This document shows, in pieces, positions 14,778 to 19,897 of a stretch of 19,897 bases of DNA. Each line of letters opens with the position of its first letter. Positions within the stretch are counted from its first letter, which is position 1. The position numbers were made by a program, and so were the translations under genes. This stretch comes from Chlamydiota bacterium (GTDB lineage Bacteria; Auribacterota; UBA3054; B51-G9). The notes below the pieces were generated by a model. It saw only the letters and a program-made list of their open reading frames with translations, was not told where the DNA came from and did not search any database. The DNA lies in the NCBI GenBank assembly GCA_030596365.1, contig JAUVKG010000006.1, positions 1 to 19,897 on the forward strand, given 5' to 3'.

Positions 14778-15383
14778 ATGATAATTATTGACGATAGAGA
14801 ACGCAAAAGTGGAATCTGTGAAGAATTGTCTGTGTTAGGAATTCCATTTGAAATACAACGGCTTGAAGTAGGCGACTATATTGTCAACGACATTATTTTT
14901 GTAGAAAGGAAAACTGTGACTGATTTTGCTGAAAGTTTACAGGACCGCCGTTTATTTAATCAGGCAATAAAATTACGTAAAAACGGCCGACGGGCAATAA
15001 TGATTATTGAAGGGGAACATTTATCAGGGAAACGGAGCGTTCATAGTGCTTTATGCGCTATTTCAGTAAAATGCTATATGCCTGTCTTGCGTACGAGAAG
15101 CCTAAAAGAAACAGCCGGAATGCTTGCGCTTCTTCATAGTTACAAAAACGATGATGATTGTGTTGTTCCATATTGTTCTCATGATTTTAGAACAAAGCGC
15201 GGAATAGCTTCTATGCAGGAAAGAATGCTAAGTCAAATGCGGCAAATAGGTCCTGACCTGGCAAGAAAACTGATAATAAAATTTGAAACTATTGACCAAA
15301 TTATAAACGCGAGTGATAAAGAATTACTTGAAATTAAAGGTATAGGCAAACAATTGATTCAACAAATAAGATTATTGAAATAA
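14778..15383 (+). CDS. XPF/ERCC4-type nuclease with C-terminal helix-hairpin-helix
   Basis: This 201-aa protein begins MIIIDDRERKSGICEEL and carries the complete ERCC4 nuclease signature GDX(n)ERKX3D: VGDYIVND then FVERKTVTDF (about residues 33-52), followed by SLQDRRLFNQ. These residues form the metal-dependent active site of structure-specific endonucleases such as XPF, Mus81 and Hef, which cut branched or flap DNA. The C-terminal 50 residues form a tandem helix-hairpin-helix (QIGPDLARKLIIKF..ID and LLEIKGIGKQLIQQI) for DNA binding and dimerisation. There is no helicase domain, as in some archaeal and viral short forms. Stand-alone versions are uncommon in bacteria. The gene lies between two surface-protein genes and inside 53-bp direct repeats. 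The right copy begins immediately after its stop codon, which suggests acquisition by insertion. Confidence 0.88.
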   Translation: MIIIDDRERKSGICEELSVLGIPFEIQRLEVGDYIVNDIIFVERKTVTDFAESLQDRRLFNQAIKLRKNGRRAIMIIEGEHLSGKRSVHSALCAISVKCYMPVLRTRSLKETAGMLALLHSYKNDDDCVVPYCSHDFRTKRGIASMQERMLSQMRQIGPDLARKLIIKFETIDQIINASDKELLEIKGIGKQLIQQIRLLK

Positions 15384-15436
15384 GGAAATTAATTTCAAGA
15401 AAATGAAAATACATTTTTTGAAATAAATTTAGTATT
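15384..15436 (+). repeat. 53-bp direct repeat, right copy
   Basis: It starts at the base after the nuclease stop codon and matches 14675-14727 at 52 of 53 positions. Its last 14 bases (15423-15436, ATAAATTTAGTATT) are also present in inverted form at 15517-15530, just at the base of the next leader hairpin. Confidence 0.95.
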
Positions 15437-15468
15437 ACAATTTGCAAACTGTATGAATTTATAATTTT

Positions 15469-15492
15469 AACATTAACATTAACATTAACATA
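15469..15492. repeat. 6-bp tandem repeat (AACATT), 4 units
   Basis: Three AACATT units and one AACATA lie in the gap between the nuclease gene and the next leader. The rest of 15437-15522 is AT-rich with no gene. Confidence 0.85.
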
Positions 15493-15522
15493 TAATCAAA
15501 AACTTTACGAATATTAAATACT

Positions 15523-15593
15523 AAATTTATCCCGATGTATTATCTATCGGGATAAATTTCCTAACTAACTAACACTTAACTAAAGGGGACAAA
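15523..15593 (+). promoter_or_regulatory. 5' leader of the 795-aa gene: perfect 14-bp hairpin plus CTAAC tract
   Basis: AAATTTATCCCGAT (15523-15536) and ATCGGGATAAATTT (15546-15559) form a perfect stem with a 9-nt loop. It is followed directly by CCTAACTAACTAAC, then AAAGGGGAC 4 nt before the ATG at 15594. The stem has the same length as the one in the AraC-gene leader and shares the form AAATTT.T.CCGAT. Confidence 0.65.
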
Positions 15594-17981
15594 ATGAAAA
15601 AAATAAAAACTATCACAACACTATTGTTCGCGGCAATTATTTCTACAGCTGCTTTCGCGGCTAATGGTTCATGGACTTTTGATGGCGATGGAGTGTGGAC
15701 AAACAATGCCATGTGGGCAGGCGGAACTGTTCCGGACGGTGCAGGCGACAACGCGTATTTTACAAATACATACGTTGATGACAAAATTACAGTCGGTATT
15801 TTCAACAATCAAAATATAATTGCCGGCGGAATTCATTTAAAAAACACAAGAGTACAATTGCCGGGCCCAACTGTTATCGGATATGAAACTTCAACTAATA
15901 TTACTTTAGATGCCGGTGGCGGAAGCCCGATCATTGATGTCAATACAAACAGGCTGGATATTCAATGTGGACTTGACGGTACCGATGGTTTCACATTAAA
16001 AGGCGACCATGCTTCCGGTATTTTAATGATTGGTGCAACCCCAAAATCTATCAGTGGAAATGTAAATCTCTATGATATTTTTGAAATTATTGTTAATAAC
16101 AAAGATATTCTTCAGAATGCAGATGTAACTGTAACAGGAACAACTGTCAGATTAAGAAAAGACGCTTTTAACACCAAAACTTTAAATGTCGGTGATGGTG
16201 GAATGCTTAACATGACCGAAACGGATGTTCCTGCAAACCCCACAGTTTTAAGTTCTTCTTCTATAAACGCAAATAGCGGTGGGAAGCTTCGTTTAAGCTA
16301 TCCTGCTACTTTAGAAGGCAGTAACATAACCGTGAATGCCGGTGGAGAATTTGTGATTGGGACTGTTGGTACTTCCACTCTTGAAAATAATATGTCCCTC
16401 GCAGGCAACGGAGTTTTTGCAGCTCTTGGTGCTTTTCATACTGAAGGGGGCAATGTAACCAATAATGGTGATGTTTATTTTGCTGCCGACGCAAGATATT
16501 CACAATATGGTGCCGGGTCAAACTATTTTGTTCAAAATGGTGCTTTTTCCGGTCCCGGGTCTGTTGAACTGCTTGTGCAGGGCGGTCATGAAACTCACGC
16601 GAGAACTTTTTATCTTAACGGAGTTGATACCCGTTCAGGCAAAACAACGTTAAGCGCTTATGCCTCACAAGGAACATTCGAAATTGCAAACGATCAACAA
16701 TTTCCAAACACTAATCTTACATTGAATGTTTATCATTGGACAAGTGATATTAGTTTAACGTATAATTTGAACAGCTATTCGCAGGACGTTACATCTTTGT
16801 CTATTATTCCCGGAAACGTAATTGGCGGGGATTCAATTTATATTAATGATGGAGTAATATCCGCTTCAGAAAGTATTGGAATCCATGGCGGGCAACTGAA
16901 AATAAGCAATAGTTCGCTCATTTGTCCAAGATATATTTCTTTTATTAATAATGAAACAATTGTTTCAAACTCTTACATCTATTGCGGACTGGAACTTATG
17001 CCGGGAATAGGCGGTGCACCCGGAACGGTGATTTTCGATAATCCATCAGAAGCGCTAGTTTTTGTTACACGTGTTGGAATTGATCCTTCGATACAATCTA
17101 ACAATGTAGGGACTATATATTTAAAATCAGGTTCGATTCTTAAAACAGCGGCGGCGCAGAATTTCGGTGGCGGCAGCGCGGGACTAGGCTCAGGTTCAGC
17201 TATGTATTATGACGGCGGTATTTTTTCTGACGGGCCGTGGGGCGATTGGAGCGGTAGTTTAGCCGATTGGATAAGACAAGGATTTTCTAATGTTGTTCAG
17301 GCAGGCGGAGCTAAAATTGAAGTTAATAATGCGAGCGGAAGAATTGTTAATGTTCCATTTTTGCATGACCCGGCACTCGGTGGAACGGAAGATGGTGGTT
17401 TAACAAAACTTGGTTACGGAATGTTAACTTTATCAAATACTTGTAATTATACGGGTCCAACTGTTGTTGAAAGCGGTACGCTTATTTTAAACACTCTCGG
17501 AGAAAGTAAATTTCTCGCTGCTGATGAAGCAACTGTTGGCGATGTAAGCGGTGATTTAACAATTACTGCAGGAATAACCGTTTCACCCGGCAGCAGCGTT
17601 GGCACGATGTATGTTCACAGCAATCTTGTTATGCAAAGCGGCAGTATATATGATTGGGAAGTTAGCGCTTATTATCTAGCAGATTTAATTAATGTAAATA
17701 GCAAACTTGATATTTCAGGTGCAGCAGCTAACAGCATTACCGTTAATGTTAATGCCATTGGTACAGTATTCCCTGAAGAGACAAATATATTGTTTGCGGC
17801 CGGTATAATAGATGGTAACGCGAGTTCCATTTTCATGTCATATGCGATTGGAAATTCCGGTCCGGAAAATCCGACAATTAACGGTAATAACATTGAAATA
17901 GCAGACATAGTAATTCCTGAACCGGGAATTATTTCAATTATATGTTTGCTCGCTTTTGCCTTTTTCGGCAGGGAAAAATAA
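15594..17981 (+). CDS. PEP-CTERM surface protein with passenger-type beta repeats (paralog 2)
   Basis: This 795-aa exported protein is a paralog of the one at 8366-10816. Signal peptide: MKKIKTITTLLFAAIISTAA then FA, cleavage after about residue 22. The mature start WTFDGDGVWTNNAMWAGG corresponds to that of paralog 1. The first half is divergent beta-helix material. A block at about 459-613 (from SNSYIYCGLELMPGI through GIDPS, LKTAAAQN, DWIRQGFSNVVQ to LTKLGYGMLTL) is close to three-quarters identical to paralog 1. A passenger repeat (GGLTKLGYG..NYTGPTVVESGTL) follows. The C-terminus VIPEPGIISIICLLAFAFFG then REK is the sorting signal, with a shorter basic tail than usual. There is no outer-membrane barrel. 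Conservation of the block suggests a shared binding or assembly role; none is proven. Confidence 0.88.
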   Translation: MKKIKTITTLLFAAIISTAAFAANGSWTFDGDGVWTNNAMWAGGTVPDGAGDNAYFTNTYVDDKITVGIFNNQNIIAGGIHLKNTRVQLPGPTVIGYETSTNITLDAGGGSPIIDVNTNRLDIQCGLDGTDGFTLKGDHASGILMIGATPKSISGNVNLYDIFEIIVNNKDILQNADVTVTGTTVRLRKDAFNTKTLNVGDGGMLNMTETDVPANPTVLSSSSINANSGGKLRLSYPATLEGSNITVNAGGEFVIGTVGTSTLENNMSLAGNGVFAALGAFHTEGGNVTNNGDVYFAADARYSQYGAGSNYFVQNGAFSGPGSVELLVQGGHETHARTFYLNGVDTRSGKTTLSAYASQGTFEIANDQQFPNTNLTLNVYHWTSDISLTYNLNSYSQDVTSLSIIPGNVIGGDSIYINDGVISASESIGIHGGQLKISNSSLICPRYISFINNETIVSNSYIYCGLELMPGIGGAPGTVIFDNPSEALVFVTRVGIDPSIQSNNVGTIYLKSGSILKTAAAQNFGGGSAGLGSGSAMYYDGGIFSDGPWGDWSGSLADWIRQGFSNVVQAGGAKIEVNNASGRIVNVPFLHDPALGGTEDGGLTKLGYGMLTLSNTCNYTGPTVVESGTLILNTLGESKFLAADEATVGDVSGDLTITAGITVSPGSSVGTMYVHSNLVMQSGSIYDWEVSAYYLADLINVNSKLDISGAAANSITVNVNAIGTVFPEETNILFAAGIIDGNASSIFMSYAIGNSGPENPTINGNNIEIADIVIPEPGIISIICLLAFAFFGREK

Positions 17982-18071
17982 GACAAATGGGACAAATAGG
18001 ACAAATAGGTCAAATAGGTCAAATAGGTCAAATAGGTCTTATAAGTCCTAATCGTCCTATAAGTCCTAAAA
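17982..18071. repeat. 9-bp tandem repeat, 10 units, starting right after the stop codon
   Basis: The units run GACAAATGG, GACAAATAG (2), GTCAAATAG (3), then GTCTTATAA, GTCCTAATC, GTCCTATAA and GTCCTAAAA. The unit drifts gradually along the array. It begins at the first base after the 795-aa gene's TAA and ends 23 bp before the sulfatase ATG, so it fills the whole intergenic space. Confidence 0.9.
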
Positions 18072-18094
18072 TTTTTTAATGAACTAAATGAAAA

Positions 18095-19897
18095 ATGTCA
18101 AACAAACATCTTAATCGTAGAGATTTTCTTAAAACTGTCGGCGGTGCAGCTGCAGCAACAACTTTTTTCTCAACCGCTGGTTTTGCAGCAGGTATATTGT
18201 CAAATGCTTTTGCTAAAACAGGTAAACGGCCAAATATCGTTTTTGTCCTTGCGGACGACCAGCGTGCCGATATGATGAGTTGTTCGGGTAATCCTTACAT
18301 TAAAACTCCTCATTTTGACAGAATGGCAAAAGAAGGTGTGATGTTTGAAAATGCTTTTGTTAATTCAGCGGTCTGCTCACCTTCCCGGGCAAGTTTTTTG
18401 ACAGGAAAGAATCCTCATCAGGTGGGTGCTCCCTGCATCATTCATAATGCTCAAACTTTTCACCAGAATGAAACACCTTTTCCGCAGCGTTTGCATGATG
18501 CGGGATACAATACTGCACATTTTGGTAAATGGCATCTTGGTGAGGGTCATGTAGCCAAACCCGGTTATGATGTTTGGAGAGGATTTTACGCTGTTGGCCC
18601 ATTTTTTGATCCGACTTTAAGCGGAACAGGCGAAACAAAACAGTATAAAGGTTTCACAGATGATGTATTGTCAGAACTTGCGGCGAATTACATAAAAGAA
18701 GCTGCGAAAAAAGACAAACCTTTCTGTGTTTTTGTAGGATTAAAAGCTCCTCATCTTCATTTTGAATATCCACTGCGACACGAACATATTTTTGACGGGA
18801 AAAACATTCCGAAACCTGTTTCTTATGATGAAGATTATGTAAAAGCAGATAAACCGGCATTTAAAAACCTTCCGTGCAATATTAAAATTAAAGAATTTGT
18901 TGGCGGACTGCCCTTATTTGAGAATTCATGGGATAAATATATTAAATCGTATTATCGATCTTCTCAATCTCTCGATGATTCCCTCGGAACAATTATGAAA
19001 GCGGTTGACGATTCCGGAGAAGCTGACAACACTATTTTAATTTACACCAGTGATCACGGATATTCTCTCGGTGAACACGGGCTTACTGAAAAGCATTATT
19101 CTTATGAAAAATGTATTCATGTTCCCATGCTTGTTCGCTATCCGAAAATGATAAAACCGGGGATTCGCAGAAAAGAAATGGTTATAAATATGGATGTCGC
19201 ACCGACATTGTTTGATTTAGCCGATGTTCCGATTCCAAAAGATGTGGAAGGTAAAAGCTGGCGGCCATTACTTGAAGCTAAAAATGATTCAGAACAAAAA
19301 TTTCGAGATGATTTCCTTTGTTATCTTGAAGGATTAACTCTCGCTGTCCGCACAAAACGATACAAACTTATTCAATGGCCTAACACAGAGTTTTCAGAAC
19401 TTTATGATTTGAAAAAAGATCCGGATGAAATGAAGAATGTGATTAACGATCTGGCTTACTCGAAAATCAAAAAGCGGTTAGAAAACAGAATCGAAGAGTA
19501 CAGAAAAGAAACTGATTTAAGACCTAAAGTTGATATGAAAATTGCCGAACCTTATTTTCTCGGTCCTTTTGATGATGCACAAGAACCTGAAATACTTAAA
19601 AAAGTGTTAGCGGTTTCAACATTCAGCAACACACCAATTAAAGTTGGCGGGAAAACTTTCTCATGGCAAAAAGCATACTCCAAAAAAACAAACAGTATTA
19701 ACACTAGTGGAATCGATATCAAAAAACTATGCGGCAATGCAAAAGCCGGAAACTTTCTCATAGGCTTTCCAATTGAAGTTTTAGGAAAAAAAGACCCGTA
19801 TGTACGTGTGACCTTAGCTCCGGTAAGAACTACAGTTACAGGTTATGCAAACGGAAAACTTGTATATTCGCGAGGAAATAAAGGAAATTATGATCCT
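18095..19897 (+). CDS. Tat-exported formylglycine sulfatase, 3' end outside the window
   Basis: 601 codons are visible and the frame is open at the right edge. The N-terminus has a twin-arginine signal, NRRDFLKTVGGAAAATTFF. The mature part opens PNIVFVLADDQRADMM, whose Asp pair binds calcium, followed by the sulfatase signature CSPSR at residues 94-98. Its Cys is the formylglycine precursor. FGKWHLG and the later TSDHGYSLGEHG supply other active-site residues. It belongs to the type I (S1) sulfatases, which hydrolyse sulfate esters, often on marine or host polysaccharides. After about residue 480 an extra module begins (EPYFLGPFDD..., with W and INTSGIDIKKL), probably a galactose-binding-like sandwich. 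Upstream ATGs at 18079 and 18088 hit stops within a few codons, so 18095 is the start. There is no Shine-Dalgarno sequence. The substrate is unknown and no anaerobic maturase is visible. Confidence 0.93.
   Translation, partial: MSNKHLNRRDFLKTVGGAAAATTFFSTAGFAAGILSNAFAKTGKRPNIVFVLADDQRADMMSCSGNPYIKTPHFDRMAKEGVMFENAFVNSAVCSPSRASFLTGKNPHQVGAPCIIHNAQTFHQNETPFPQRLHDAGYNTAHFGKWHLGEGHVAKPGYDVWRGFYAVGPFFDPTLSGTGETKQYKGFTDDVLSELAANYIKEAAKKDKPFCVFVGLKAPHLHFEYPLRHEHIFDGKNIPKPVSYDEDYVKADKPAFKNLPCNIKIKEFVGGLPLFENSWDKYIKSYYRSSQSLDDSLGTIMKAVDDSGEADNTILIYTSDHGYSLGEHGLTEKHYSYEKCIHVPMLVRYPKMIKPGIRRKEMVINMDVAPTLFDLADVPIPKDVEGKSWRPLLEAKNDSEQKFRDDFLCYLEGLTLAVRTKRYKLIQWPNTEFSELYDLKKDPDEMKNVINDLAYSKIKKRLENRIEEYRKETDLRPKVDMKIAEPYFLGPFDDAQEPEILKKVLAVSTFSNTPIKVGGKTFSWQKAYSKKTNSINTSGIDIKKLCGNAKAGNFLIGFPIEVLGKKDPYVRVTLAPVRTTVTGYANGKLVYSRGNKGNYDP

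Noticed and set aside
17672..18031. Minus-strand frame with YLTYLTYLSYLS repeats
   Set aside because: This is the 9-bp tandem repeat and the 3' end of the 795-aa gene read on the other strand.

Overview
The window is AT-rich bacterial DNA carrying type-II (PEP-CTERM) surface proteins, passenger-type beta-repeat proteins, a Tat-exported formylglycine sulfatase and abundant REP-like and short tandem repeats. This combination is typical of the PVC group, and my best guess is Lentisphaerota or Kiritimatiellota. That assignment is inference from gene content; there is no rRNA or other marker here. No tRNA, rRNA, CRISPR array or transposase gene was seen.

Left part (1-4711), all on the minus strand. 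In transcription order the genes are queE (queuosine precursor synthesis), radA (recombination ATPase), a one-helix membrane protein of unknown function overlapping an exported CBM9-like protein, a small cupin, and the N-terminus of a fumarylacetoacetate-hydrolase family enzyme cut by the window edge. The spaces between them hold hairpin clusters, a 7-bp tandem repeat that ends on the radA stop codon, and two pairs of duplicated blocks (3820-4074). queE has a near-consensus sigma-70 promoter.

Middle part (4712-8365). A repeat-filled gap (TGGAATGA tandem repeat, a CCCCTCC/GGAGGGG hairpin element, and a 345-bp unit bounded by 14-bp inverted repeats) precedes a MATE-family efflux protein on the plus strand. 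It converges on an AraC/RhaS-type regulator across two more tandem repeats. The regulator is divergent from the first surface-protein gene. The space between them holds two pairs of CGATTTGT direct repeats, each exactly 21 bp apart, and the last lies 2 bp from a good -35/-10 promoter. This is the layout expected for AraC-type activation.

Right part (8366-19897), all on the plus strand. Two paralogous PEP-CTERM proteins with passenger-type repeats (816 and 795 aa) flank a 1171-aa PEP-CTERM protein with an internal duplication and a small XPF/ERCC4-type nuclease. The nuclease gene sits between two 53-bp direct repeats. A Tat-exported sulfatase runs off the right edge. The likely theme is sensing and handling of a sulfated polysaccharide at the cell surface, but only the sulfatase and regulator families directly support it.

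The most unusual signal is a recurring 5' leader. radA and the AraC gene share an upstream element with the same conserved blocks at the same spacing, while the stem between them differs in sequence and remains self-complementary in both copies. Related hairpins ending in AATTTCCT, often followed by CTAACTAAC, lie 24-58 nt before the start codons of the 1171-aa protein, the nuclease and the 795-aa protein.
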